The position numbers were made by a program, and so were the translations under genes. Positions 1-11,700 of a DNA stretch of 64,000 nt are shown piece by piece. The notes below the pieces were generated by a model. It had not been told where the DNA came from, ran no database searches, and worked only from the letters and a program-made list of their open reading frames with translations. The stretch covers positions 27,066,545 through 27,130,544 of the forward strand of contig NC_135775.1 of assembly GCF_028453695.1 (NCBI RefSeq), given 5' to 3'. This DNA comes from Augochlora pura. Its lineage: Eukaryota > Arthropoda > Insecta > Hymenoptera > Halictidae. How positions within the stretch are numbered: position 1 is the stretch's first letter; every line of letters begins with the position of its first letter.

Positions 1-1469
1 CGAGTTCTTTGGGCGGGGGGCGGGTGCCACGTGAATTAGAATGCACAGATCGAAAAGGAGCGGGCACACACGAGTTTCTCCGGAAGGACGGAGGAAGAGA
101 TACCGATCGGTCGAGCGCGCAATTAAAAACGAGAGGCGAACGACGCGGGGTTTCGTGCATGCCTGGAATCCCGTCCGTCGTTCGACCGGGAGGGTGGTAA
201 GGTGGTGGGTAGGTGGCAGGCGGTAGGCGGTAAGCGACAGCCGGTAGGGGTGCATAAATCGCGCGAGTGCCGAACGCGTTCTGCTCGGTTCGGCCAGCCC
301 TGTTTCGTTCGCGTTTTCCACGGAACTGAACGACGAGCGAACGAACCAAACGCCGCAGCGAGCCGCGACTGGCCCCACTGGCTTCCTATTTATACTGCGA
401 AATTCCCGGAAGGAGCAGGCAGATACCATCGAACCGGGAACCTAGGAAAGAGGAGTACCTATAATTTTCCCCCGATTCGTGGTTGTCGACCGTCGCGCCG
501 CCACCGACTGCACGCACATCCGCATTCAATCAAGCCGTCCCCAAACTTTGCGAGCTCTCCTCGCCCTTTCCCTTTCCCTTTTCCCTTTCCTCTTCCTTTG
601 CCCACTCCCCGAGCAACCCCTTTCTCCTCCTTCTTTCTCTGCTCGGTATCGCCACCGCCGAGAGGCGATTTTCCTGCGGCCTCTCAAGCGCGCCTCTCGC
701 CTTCGAATCGACGGAAAGGACACGCGCGAGCACCGGCAATTTTCGCGACTTTTTGAACCGCGACGAAACGAAACGAGACGAGAGGTGACGCGATCGGATC
801 GCCCGAATCTCCTTTACGGTCCGAAGAGATGGCTCGATGATCGATGGGTGTGCAAATAAAATGACCGGCGAGCCGGGTCGGTTCTAGGAAGATAACGGTC
901 GCCTCGAGCGCAATCAGCGGCCGAGACGTCGGCCAGACAACACCAATGATAGATCAATCTAATTCGGATGACCCCAGACGCGCGCGTCACGTACGGCGAG
1001 AGCCTCGCTCCTAATGATCCTCGAGATATTTCGTTCCATTCTTCTTTCGTCGCTGCCGATTCTCTCGCTCCGTCAGTCGGCCACTTTGCCCCGACGTTGC
1101 CAGTCCCGATTCCTCGTTAAAAAGATGTCTGCGATCGCGGCTACCTACGATCGAACGAAAACGACGACGATTAAACTTTGTCGATACCGGGGACTGGTGG
1201 TCGAAACGTTACGGTCGCCGCGAGAACGTTTCGTTGCAGAAACGACGAGTTACGGTCGTGGCCTTCGAAGATTCGCGTCGCTACGCAACGACACGCGAAT
1301 CCGCTATCGAGCTTCTCGACGTTGGATAAAGCAGGAACTGCGTCGACGTTCTCCGCGATGGATAAAGCAGACGTTATCCAAACAGTTGCGACGCAAAAGA
1401 GGCCCTGCCTGTGATTCCTATCGTCCGACTTCAAAGCGACCCCGCGTTCTGCACACGTGACCGATATTG
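1..1469. other. Upstream intergenic DNA without a recognisable gene
   Basis: CpG-rich sequence with a CTTTCC-type pyrimidine tract (560-600). TATTTATA at 385-392 is an isolated TATA-like string without other support. No coding exon is supported. Confidence 0.6.
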
Positions 1470-2125
1470 AGACGCCTCTTGTGGAGAAAAAGTGAAGCTC
1501 CGAACAAGGTCCGTACAGCGCCAATTGGTCCAGTGGCAAAACGCTCAAACCGTTAGCCAAATAACCAACGATCGCTCTTGGCCAACAGTTTGAGCGTTTT
1601 GCCACTGGACCAATTGGCGCTGTACAAACGTTGTTCGGAGCTTCATCTTTTCACCAAAAGAGGCGTCACATGTGCGAAATGTATGATTGCATAGAAATAT
1701 TAATGATGGCAAAATTAGGGACTGACGACAAAACTACGAAACACAATTAATTCCTCTATGAGGTTCCTGTAATTGCTGTGTTAAATAATTATATCTTGTG
1801 ATGTTGTCGTTTGATTTCCTCACACGATATCGATGCTGCAGTCTTTTCCAAACAGTTCCGAGCCTTTGGTTTACCGTTTGGTTGTCTAATTTGATCTCAA
1901 TCGATATTTTCCAGCAGTCCCGGATTTTATAGAAATTACCGATAGTTGACTTTGGCTAACGGTTCGAGCGTTTTGCCCTTGCTCCAATTGGCGCTGTACG
2001 GACTCCGTTCGGAGCTTCACGTGTTCTCCGCAAGAGGCGCCGCATGTAAGGAATAATGGTGGGTTGCGTAAAAACAATAATTGTGGCAAAATTAAGGTGG
2101 AACAAACTAAACGAAAGACACGGAA
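1470..2125. repeat. Three-copy repeat with a perfect 38-base inverted pair
   Basis: The left arm at 1513-1550 is the exact reverse complement of the right arm at 1588-1625. Weaker complementarity extends inward to 1560/1579 and outward to about 1472/1666. A third, diverged copy lies at about 1952-2045 in the same orientation as the right arm and shares TTTTGCC, CAATTGGCGCTGTAC, GTTCGGAGCTTCA and AAGAGGCG, with CAAAATTA again about 50 bases further on. I do not recognise the family; it behaves like a dispersed or foldback repeat. Confidence 0.8.
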
Positions 2126-3461
2126 CTGTTTGGTAGGATCTGTTGCATCGATATCGCGAAGGAAAGGCAAACGAGGAGAATAAAAGACGTAATGATATGG
2201 CAGTTCCAGATTCTGCTGGTATTCGCTGTACAGGTTTCGTTATCGCACACAGATTTTGTGCCGTTTTGAGCTACCGTTGCAAAGATTCTGTCAGGGTAAC
2301 TTAGTCGCGTCGAGCACGCAAACTCGCAGCGAAGATCGATAGATGAGCGACGGACAAGGTTATTCTTCGATTTTGCTAATCGTTCGATACGCGCTCCCTA
2401 CTTGGAGAGAAGTCCTTCGAAACTTTCCTAGCGCTGATTCTTTTGTCTTTTCTTTGTAGCGCAAAACTTGAAATCGTATACCGCGTTCACGATTCTTCGG
2501 GCCCCTGCCGAGGTTCACCGAACTAGTCCCCGTACCTTGGATGGAATCGTCGTGGTCGGTAAAGGGGTGGTTACCCTCGTCGTTTGTTATCGACGCTGGC
2601 CAATCCCGGGACAGAGGGAAAGGGCCGACGTAAGTCGGGCCGAGGCAAGACGGACCGAGACGAGGCGAAACAAGGCTGGACGAGGCGAGATCACGAGATC
2701 GGACAAAGAGATGCAAGGTGACTGGGAGGCGGTGAGAATTTAACCGTGAAACCGGTAGCCACCCAAGAAGGCGGTTCCCTTTCTCTTCGCTGGCGGCCGT
2801 TTAACGCGGACTCTCTTCGCATCGTTTTATTTTTTGTGCCGGTTCTCCTCGCGAAGGTTGCCGGCGGAGTGAAAGAGGAGGGAATAGGAAGGCGCCGATC
2901 GGCCAAGAGAGGAAGGGAACGAACGATGTAAGGGGAAAGAGGAGAGAGAGAATCGTGCTTTTGCAACTCGCCGCGACGCGGGCGAGCTTGTTAATCCGAC
3001 GTCTCAATCGGAAGGCTGGTCGGCGCCGCTCACGGCGCGCGTTGCCGGAATGGCAGCGTGACAGCGTGACAGAGCGACAGCGTGACGGCATGGTAGCGAG
3101 CGCCGCGGCATGAAAGGGCCCGAGAGGGCCGCTGGTGGTTGCTCCTAGGTAATCGATGCGAGCCAGAAGAAGCGGACCGCGAAAGGGATCGGGAGGAGAC
3201 CACGAAGAAATAAACGGTATTCTTTGAAGCGGCCTGGTGTGCGTTCGGGTCGCGCGGAAATTTCACTTATACGATTACAGAAGGAGGGAAGGGTGGAGCG
3301 AGGAGGGAGAGGAGCCTCCTTGCCGGACTACGGGCATGTACGTGTAGAAATTGGTTCGGTGCGTACACCGAAGCGAACGAAAGAGGAACGTTGCGAACGT
3401 GGACAGGGAGCTGGGCGACCACCGCGGACCGGAGGTACAGGGGGAACGGAGAGGGTGAGGG

Positions 3462-3507
<46 letters not shown>

Positions 3508-4857
3508 GGAGGACGAGAGATAAGAGAGGACTGTACCAGCAAGGATTTTGGGAAAGATTACGACGAAAGAGGAGAGAGGATCGTAGAGAAAGTAAGAGAA
3601 GGGAGGATAGGAGCCTTGGCTCATAATAGGAGAAGAGACCGGCGCCTCTCGCAGCATCACCACGTGGCATTCGGCCAACTACCGTCTTCTGATCAATATG
3701 CTTAAAGCTAGTTCGCCTCTCTTTCTATCTTTCTATCTTGCCGGTTGCGTCCTTCTTCCCCCGCGTTACCCTTCCTTCCACGGAAAGGCGACTGTCGCGA
3801 GAACCGCAGAGATTACAGTCGCTATCGTAAACGACAACTATTCTCTATTGCGAGAACGCGAACGCGAACGCGATCGCGAACGCGAACGAGAACGAGAACG
3901 GGAACAAAAGAAGCCTGGGAACTGTAGGCGATGTTCGATTTTGCGAGACTAGTACTTTGCGAATCTAGCTTGCACCGGAGAGTTCTTTATCCCTTGCCAG
4001 GGAATCGGAAGGAGCGACGGACCCTTCGGATCGCAAGTTGGTCGTAAGTCGGTCGGCAGGATGGGCAAACGATCTCTGAAAAAATCGCGAAACGTTTGCC
4101 GGTTCCCTTCGGATGTCTCTCGTGCAGGGCAAAAGCGGCCGCGGCCGCGGACGTGGTACCACGCGTCAGCCACGTGGTGGCTGTTGGAACAGCCCTTGTC
4201 CGCCTCTCTTCTTGTCTCCTACTCTTCTCGTTCTCCCTCTCTCTCTCTCTCTCTTTCACCATCCGTCTCTCTTTCCGTCAGCCTCCCCCGTTAGCTCGTG
4301 GATCTTCGAGAAAGAGAAACGAGCGAGGGACAAACGGCGCATCGTGCGCTGAACCGAGCAAAATTATTCTCTCCCCTCCGTGTCTAGTCTCTGGATCGTC
4401 GTCCCCGGACCTGGAACGCTTGCGCGCGAGCGATATCCGCGTGCCCGCGTGTTCAAAGATAACTAATTAGCTGGCGATTCGCGTAGCCTACCGATGGACG
4501 TGTAGCGATACGCCGCGGATCCAGCGCCGGGTGCCTCGTCGACGTTCTAGGGAGTAGCGTTCGATCGGTCAAAGAAACTGGCCGGCTCGCGTGCAGAGTA
4601 TTCCATCGGCAATCTAATCGTCCGATTCGATCGCGATACCTGGAAAAGAGGTTTTCTTTCCGCGAAACGCGAACCTCTGCGAGGCTTTCGGCGAAAAAAA
4701 AATAGAGCGAAAATTCGCGAAAGAATCTGAAGGAGGAGTTAGGGTTAAGGCAAGAGGGTGGAAACATCGAGGGGAAGAATCGTCGAGAAAAAGTTTGGCC
4801 AGTTCGATCGTTTCGCGTGGCCGAGAACGTTTTCGGAACACCGTGTACAGGGGACCA
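2126..4857. other. Intergenic DNA, microsatellites only
   Basis: No supported gene. Contains GGAC/GACG-rich sequence (2620-2700), GCGTGACA units (3056-3085), a GA dinucleotide tract (3469-3500), CGAACG hexamers (3852-3901) and a CT tract (4228-4258). Confidence 0.6.
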
Positions 4858-4898
4858 CCTATATAAAGTTATCGGGGAGTTTAGCCGGTCGTTGCAGT
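4858..4898 (+). promoter_or_regulatory. Candidate core promoter upstream of Actbeta: TATA box plus initiator
   Basis: CTATATAAAG at 4859-4868 with GCAGT at 4894-4898, so the A of CAGT lies 36 bases after the first T of the TATA box, which is the usual spacing in insect core promoters. The same layout precedes the neuropeptide gene at 45063. It is 3 kb upstream of the Actbeta ATG on the same strand. The link to Actbeta is inference. Confidence 0.4.
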
Positions 4899-4967
4899 AC
4901 CTATATCGTGGGTGGGTGGATGGTGTTTCGTTCGGTGGTGGCAGCTAGTGGTGGTGTTACTGCTACT

Positions 4968-4969
4968 GG

Positions 4970-5009
<40 letters not shown>

Positions 5010-5080
5010 AGTGCCGGTGCTGCTACTGCTACTGCTTCTGCTACCGGTGCTGGTGCTGGTGCTGCTGCTGTTGGCGGTGA
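4968..5080 (+). repeat. CTG/GCT trinucleotide repeat
   Basis: About 11 uninterrupted GCT units at 4974-5010, followed by imperfect GCT/ACT/GGT units. It encodes Leu, Ala or Cys runs in one direction and Ser/Gln in the other, which explains the open frames across it. Confidence 0.9.
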
Positions 5081-6159
5081 TGGTACGGCGGTGGTGGTAT
5101 CGGTATTGGTAGTAGTGGTGGTGGTGGTGGATGCCCCTCAGTGTCCGGCGCGCCTCCGACAAGCGTGCTTCGGTCGTTACAGGGATCCTTCGGCGTTTCG
5201 TCTCGCGTTATCGTGGACGACGATATCGGTGGCTGGTGGAAACGCGACAGGGGAACACAGGGGGAACGGAAAGAACGAAGGGACAAGAGGAATATCGAGA
5301 GCGTAACGAGCGGTAACCGTGTAAAACGGTGTTGATCGCGGCCGGTCGGTGGTTGCGGCGCGGCGGCCTGTTGTCGGTGGTATCGCGCGAGCATCGGACA
5401 CGCTGCTCTGGACGCAGGAATCCGCGATCGCAAGATCCGCGTGATAGAAGAGGATGCAGGTGGGACCCGCATGCACTGAGTGGCTCGTGCACGCCAGGAA
5501 CACGCGGTTTCTCGGATCACGGTCCCCCTCGGCCGCGCAGTAGGCTCGGGAGGGCACGGGAGCTCTCTCGGTATCGAAGTCGAACTCGAACTCGCAATCG
5601 CACACGCAGCCGGCACCACGGAACAAACCGGCAGTCGGCGAAGGGTGGTTGGACCGCTCGTTGGACAGAGCCAGCCACCGGGAAGGAAGGCACTCTCGCC
5701 GGTCGGACCACGGGATCCTCCTAAAGGAGCTCTGGCGCCGGCTCGGATGCCCGTCGTTGCGCCTTCGGTCGCGGCTCACTTTTAAATGGTGCATCATTCC
5801 GAGGAGCTTAGTCGTAGTGAGACATTAGGTACGCGTAGAAAGTGTCCGAGAAAGTCGAGGAGACCCTAGTCGGCGGCGGTGCACGCGCGCACGAATAGAT
5901 CCGCATCGAATTAATCGGAGGTACATTAATCGCGAGGGAACCGTTTCGCGAGCCGTTTCCGAACCGTGTCCGGAACCCTGCCCGTCCGAGGATATAGGGA
6001 CGAGACGGCGGCAAACGATCAGGCGGAGGATCGCGGAGAGGAATCGGGGTCAACGACCCGGTTCTCCCTCGAGTAAAAGTCGAAGCTCAAGGACGGTGCT
6101 GCGGGTACACCAGGTACACCAGGATTGGGATCGGGGATCGAACGCGATCTCTCGGTTGC

Positions 6160-7720
6160 GTTCGCGAGGAACGAGAGGAGGCTCGGGGAGCACGAGAGGC
6201 ACGAGTGGCACGAGAGAGGAGGCGCACGAGAGACACGTGAGGCACGAGAAGCACGAGAAGCACGGGAAGCACGAGAAGCACGAGGCGAGGTATGATCGAC
6301 GTCGGCAGGGTGACGATCGTCGTCGGTGAAACGGTGCGGACGTCGGCAAGATAGGAGTAGAGGGAACCGATATAGCGGTAGATAGATATTTAGATAGTCG
6401 GACCGATAGGATAGATAGATAGATGGATCGGTAGATAGACAGGCATAGCTAGCTAGATAGATAGATCAAAGTAGAAACCGAGTGGTGAACTGTCTTTCCG
6501 GGATAGGGAATAGGGACAGGGATAGGGACAGCGATAGGGATAGGGGTAGGGGTAGGGGAAAGGATACGGATAGAGCTAGGCGTAGCGATAGAGATAGAGA
6601 TAGAGACAGAGATAGGGCGAGAGGGAGGGAGAGAGGAAGAGAGGCCGGATCAAAAAGGGAAACAAGGGTGCAACGTGGGAGAAGGGATCGACGGAACAAA
6701 GCAAAGAACGATAACCGGAAGGCGGAGAAGCAAGGCGGAAAAGACAAGCGGAAGGAGGGCCGGCTTGCGGAGGAAAGAAAAGAAAGCGAAGCACGGGAGG
6801 AGGAGGAGGAGGAGCAGGAGGAGGAGGAGGAGGAGGTGCGAAGGAGACGAAAAGTAGGCGAAAAGTAGGCGAAAAGGAGGCGAAAAGGAGGCGAGAAGGA
6901 GGCGAGGAGGAGGAGGTGGAGGAGGAGGAGTAGGAGAAGGAGGAGGAGGTGGAGTAGGAGGAGGAGGAGGGTGCGGTAGAGAGCGAGCGTGCCGGAGAGG
7001 GTGGGCCGCGCGGCGTACCTGTGGACGTGCGAGCTGCAACAGCGAAAAGGAGCGCGAATGGCCGAAAACACGGGCAGGGTGTACCCGGTTGTTACGGCGG
7101 TCCATCTTGCGGGTGAGATCGATCCTGAAACAGCGGCACCGGGTAGTTGGTAATGGGGGGTTTTGGCGAGAATGCCTTTTCCCTGTCGTCGTGGTCGTCA
7201 TCGCCGTTCTCGTCGCCGTTCTACGCAATCTTCGCTCTCTCAACAGGTCCCTCTTGCCGTTGTCGCCGACGTCGCAGCCGTTGTTTATCGCCGTGCCGCG
7301 AGTCCGAGGCTAGATCAGAGAAAACAGAGGTCCGACGAGATCAACGAGAGCAACGCGATCGAGAAGATCGAAAAGAGAATCGCCGTCGAGATCAATCGGA
7401 TCGGCAGCAGCACGTCGATTATCTGCCCGCTGCGGCGTACGCGAAAGCGGACGCGAACGCGAGCGCGAACGCGGACGCGGACTCGAACGGGACCGTCTTC
7501 CCCGGTGGATTCGGAAACGGGACCGAGCAGGATCGGCTCGCTCGACGAGCTCGATCGTGGACAACGATCGCGGAGGATAGCCCCGATATCCAGCCGGAAG
7601 ATCGGAAGGGAGCAACAGCTTCGACGGGAGCAGGAGGAGGAGGAGGAGGCGGAGGAGGCGGAGGAGGAAGAGGAGGAGGAGGAGGAGGAGGAGGCGGGAG
7701 AGGTGGAGGCGGAGGAAAAA
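6160..7720 (+). repeat. Chain of purine-rich simple repeats upstream of Actbeta
   Basis: Successive arrays: GAGAAGCAC-type 9-mers (6180-6285), GATA and GGATAG units (6370-6620), GGA/GGC-rich trimers (6797-6970), CGAACG-type hexamers (7440-7492) and GGA trimers (7627-7700). All are purine-rich on the same strand. Confidence 0.85.
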
Positions 7721-7899
7721 GAAAACGAAGAAGAATACAGAGTAGCAGAAAGGGTAGACGTAGTAGAGGTAGTAGCAGCGGCAGCTGTAGCGACAGCCCT
7801 ACCGGTAGCGTCGGCGGCATCGGTAGCAGCGGCGGTGGTAGTAGTAGTAGTAGAGGAAGGAGGAGGTGGTGGGGGAGGAGGAGGTGACTCGCCGCCGAA

Positions 7900-8713
7900 A
7901 TGCACCAGGTGCCGTACGAAGCGGGACTCACCTCAAACGCAGGTCGAAATCAGAGCCGCTGGGAGGAGAGTTTGGCCGACCGTCGAACGAGAAGGTGCGA
8001 CCCACCGCCGATCGATACCAGTCGCTTTCGTGGATCGTACGATCGACGAGAGGATCGAGGAGAGGATCGAGGCGAGGACCGAGTGGAGGATCGAGGGCAG
8101 GGGTCCCTGTCGTCGGTTCGCTCGGTCTCTAGGTACCCCGGCTGCAGAGCAAACTCCTGCCTGCTGCCCTCGAATCTGCTGCTGATAGGCCTGGCGATCT
8201 GCTGGCTGACCCTGTCGCCGGTCCAGCCACGGCAAAACAATCACCATCAGACCTGCCCGGGTTGCCCGCACCAGCAGCAACAGCATCAACACATGCACGA
8301 GACGCACCGGGGCGGTGGTCCGAAAGACGCCGCCGCGCCCAGCCCGGACGACCTCCGGCTGGAGGCCATCAAGCATCAGATCCTGACGAAGCTCGGCCTC
8401 AGGAGCAGGCCGGACGTGAACAGGACGCTGGCCACGGTGCCGCGACACCTGGCCCTCGAGACTCTCTACAGAGCCGAGGCGCAGTCCTTTCGTTACCCGG
8501 ACAAGTCGCGAAACGACCACGAGAACGTCTACTCGGCCGAGTTTCTCTACGGCGACGACGACTACTCCTATCGGAATCTCGACCAGCAAGCCGAGAGTCC
8601 CACCGAGGACTCCGCCGGGATCGGTTACGGGGACCACGAGGACCAGGACGCGCCGGAGGAGATGGACGACTTTTACGCGAGGACCTCGGAGATCATCACC
8701 TTTGCCGAGCCCG
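7900..8713 (+). CDS. Actbeta: Actbeta coding exon 1: signal region and N-terminal propeptide
   Basis: Encodes residues 1-271 plus the first base of codon 272 (phase 1), followed by the donor G|GTGAGT. The frame is closed by a stop just upstream at 7885-7887, so the ATG at 7900 is the only methionine in this exon ahead of the hydrophobic run SNLLLIGLAICWLTLSP; the next Met is residue 132. Residues 40-70 are a charged repeat of RGED/RVED units. After the signal segment come a His/Gln-rich stretch, the CPGCP pair typical of activin propeptides, a helix with AIKHQILTKLGL and RPDVNRT, an acidic Tyr-rich segment (residues 217-260), and EIITFAEP. If an upstream exon is spliced in, for example at the pyrimidine-rich AG at 8131-8132, the first 77 or so residues would be replaced. 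I saw no better start. Confidence 0.88.
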
Positions 8714-11700
8714 GTGAGTTCTTCATTTACATTTCCCTTTACTTTGATCTCGACCATCGCTTCAATCGTTACCATTACCACTTCCCCTAAATCGGCCGTT
8801 TCTCCCAAAACCGGAGAACACGCGTGTCCACATCGCCGCGTACTACGACGCAGCGCGGCGCGCTGCAGAAATGAATGAACTGCTCGAGTGTCGGCTGTAA
8901 ATGAACCCGTGCTCTGATCCGCACCGCTCTGCTCCGCATTGCTCTGCTCTGCTCTGCTCTGCTCACCTCTCGTTCGCTCTGCTCTCCGCCGCGCTTCGTC
9001 TGCTCCGCGTGGGCGTGAATGACAAATGTTGCCGGTAGCATGCCGCGATCGGTCTCGACGAGAACACGATCCCCTCGTTTCCATACGAGGGTCTGAGCTT
9101 TCGCTCTGCTAATTGCGAAAACACGTTTCGAGATCGTAGCATGCATCGCGCGTCCCTTCAGCGATCGTTCTTACCTATTGCCTATGGAAAGTCGCGGTTC
9201 GAAAGATCTCTTTCGGAACAATTAGATTCGGTAGACGCGGACACGCGGCGCGCGTTCGGCGCGTCGCTTTTATCGACGTCGAACAAATTCCTCCCGGTAT
9301 TGATAAAATCCTACTAAAATTGCTGGCTAATGCCGGCGCCGCGCCGCCTCGACGGCAAATTACTAGCCGCGTCCGGTCTAGAGATGCCGATGGAATCAAT
9401 TACATATCCTAGTATTACGCTTCGAAGAGTTTCGAATCCTTTTTCGGAATTCTTCTGGTTACAACGAATTTAATTTATTCGTCGCTTCCCACGAGTCAAC
9501 CACGCTCCCTGGGTAAACGTGGATTCGCAATTCCTAGTTCGATTCCCAAGGTTTACGTCGTCGCGCGCTATACGTCCGACGAAATCGGCTCGAACGAGAT
9601 CGGATCACTCGTAGTCGTCGAATCGTGTCTCGCCGAGGGCTATCCGAGGCTGTTTCGGTCGAGAGTTTCGGCCGCTCGCGGCGAACGGCTCGCGGATCCC
9701 GCGGTAAGGCAGAGAGCCGCGGAAAACTTCGGGTAAACACCGGAGCAGCCGTGAGAACACGTGGACGGAGAAGGCCGAGGAAGCGTTCCGTCCGCGGTGG
9801 TGTTCGTGCCGTATCTAGGCTGTCGCGGCGGGGGAGGCGAGTGTAAACCCCCGTCTTTAGCGCGAGGTGTAACGCGCGATGCTTATAATACGGTGAGCAG
9901 GCGCGCGCCACGAGTCCGCCAGCCGCGTTTAACTTCGTTAAGTCATTTGAAAATCCACCTCCCCTAGCGAGACGAATATGTAAATCTATTTTCTCGGGGC
10001 AGGAACGACCGCGCCGGTTACGCGACAAAGTCTTGTTACGATCGCTATTACGGTCGGCGCGGCGCGACGCGGCGCGGCAGGCCGGGGGCGGCGATGCTCT
10101 TCGCCCGATGCGGAGCAAATAACTTTATTATTTAGCGCGTGGCCACGTCACTCGGATTATCCGCGCGCGCGTGTCCCCTTCTTTATTCTTTATTTTCGTT
10201 CGGGCGATCGCGGGGCGAGGGCGAGGGCGAGAGGGAGAGAGGGAGAGAGGGAGAGAGGGAAAGAGGGAGAGAGGGCGAGTGCGGCGCGGCCGCCACGGCG
10301 ACTGCAATTGGCACGACGAATTCGACTTCTCGCTTTCCTTCGACGAATTGACAGCCGCGGAGCTCGGGGGAATCGGTAATCGAATGGGTCGGACAGAGAA
10401 AAGGGTTAAAAGAAGAGGAAGAAGGAGGAAAGAAGGGGAGAAGGAAATCCGCAAACGTCACGGATAACACCTTGGTCCGCATGCATGCGTGGCCACACGT
10501 TTGCAGCCACGTGGCTCGCGGCGATGGGTGTCGGAAGCGGCTCGGAAGCGCGGAGGAGCGTGGAGGAGCGTGGAGGAGCGTGGAGGAACGGCTGCGACCG
10601 CGGCCGGGGCTGGGGCCGGGACCGGGGCGATCTATAGTTCGTTCCGTAGTTCGCTAACTCTAAGTTTAACAATAAGGGTAATGGAGCCGGTCGGGGGTAG
10701 AGGCGGCATTGCCTCTACCGAGCGTTTACTGCCGCGCGTTACCCTCTGTCTCCGTATCTAGCGCTCGTACCGGTAACTGTTCGCAGCCCCTGAAATTAAC
10801 GAGCCGCTCTCGCGGATCGTTTCGAGCCGTTTGCCGGCCGAAAATCGTTCTCCGTTGCCGATCGGAAAGAAAGGAGGCACACGGGTCGTTGCGGTGTGCG
10901 CACCTTTCGCTTCTCGCCTCTCGCCTCGCGGCACGAGTAACCGGGATGCGGAACCGCCGGGGAACCAGAGCGGCGAAAGGGATCGTCGCGATTGCGACCG
11001 CGAAAGAGGACGCGAGAACCGTTTGCAGGCTCCGCGTTGCCATCGGCGGGCCTCGCCTCCACGCTCCGCGCGCCGCTTGGTCGCGACCTTTTGGACGCGA
11101 CGAACCACCTGCAAACGCCGCGGCTGCTTCCACGCTTCCACGTCGGGGGCACGAGTCGAATCTGGCCGCGACAGGTGCCCTCGGAAAGCGCAACGATACG
11201 GACGGAAAGGTTCGCGAGGGAGCGGAACCGACTCTGCTAGCCGGTGGACGGCGCGAGCACCGAAACGAGCGCGTTGCGGTGACCGGCGACGGTGCTGACC
11301 GGGAGCAATGTACTCGGCGTCGGCACGCGTCGACACGCGAGCCCCGGAAAAATTAACAAATGCTCGCAATCGGATCTGGGAATCGTTCCGAACCGGAGCG
11401 AATTCGGGGCTCGCCGCCGGGCGAGACCGCGAACGAGACGTGGCCGAAAAGGTATCGTCGGTGGACGGGACTACGCGGGACCGCGTCGCATCGATGGGCG
11501 CGCACCGTAACGCGCCCTGCGCGATACTTTAACGTTAATGTCGCCGTCTCTATAGATAGCCAGCGAACACGTCATCCTTTTTGAAGAAACTAAAGAAACT
11601 ATAAACCGCCCGCGCCGCCACCTCCCCGGTATCGATCCGCGCGGCTGCCGGGGGGAGAGAAACTTTTTGTTCCATATTTTTTTCGTCCACGTATGTTACG

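Larger units (their letters stand above)
4896..7899 (+). other. Presumed Actbeta 5' leader, simple-repeat rich
   Basis: No coding exon is supported here. If transcription begins near 4896 and the region is unspliced, this would be a 3 kb leader with many upstream ATGs. Alternatively, noncoding exons could be spliced out of it. It contains CTG-type repeats (4970-5080), a 9-base GAGAAGCAC array (6235-6285), GATAGG/GATA arrays (6370-6620), and GGA arrays (6797-6970 and 7627-7700), and the plus strand is strongly purine-rich from about 6160. Confidence 0.35.

Noticed and set aside
7163..8185. 340-codon frame across the GGA arrays, overlapping Actbeta exon 1
   Set aside because: Glu/Arg/Val runs from GGA repeats; the activin signature lies in a different frame of the overlap.
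7933..9084. 383-codon minus-strand frame opposite Actbeta exon 1
   Set aside because: Antisense shadow of a real exon extending into GCTCT pentamers; no recognisable domain.
9525..9545. GTTCGATTCCC resembling a tRNA B box
   Set aside because: No matching A box or cloverleaf upstream.
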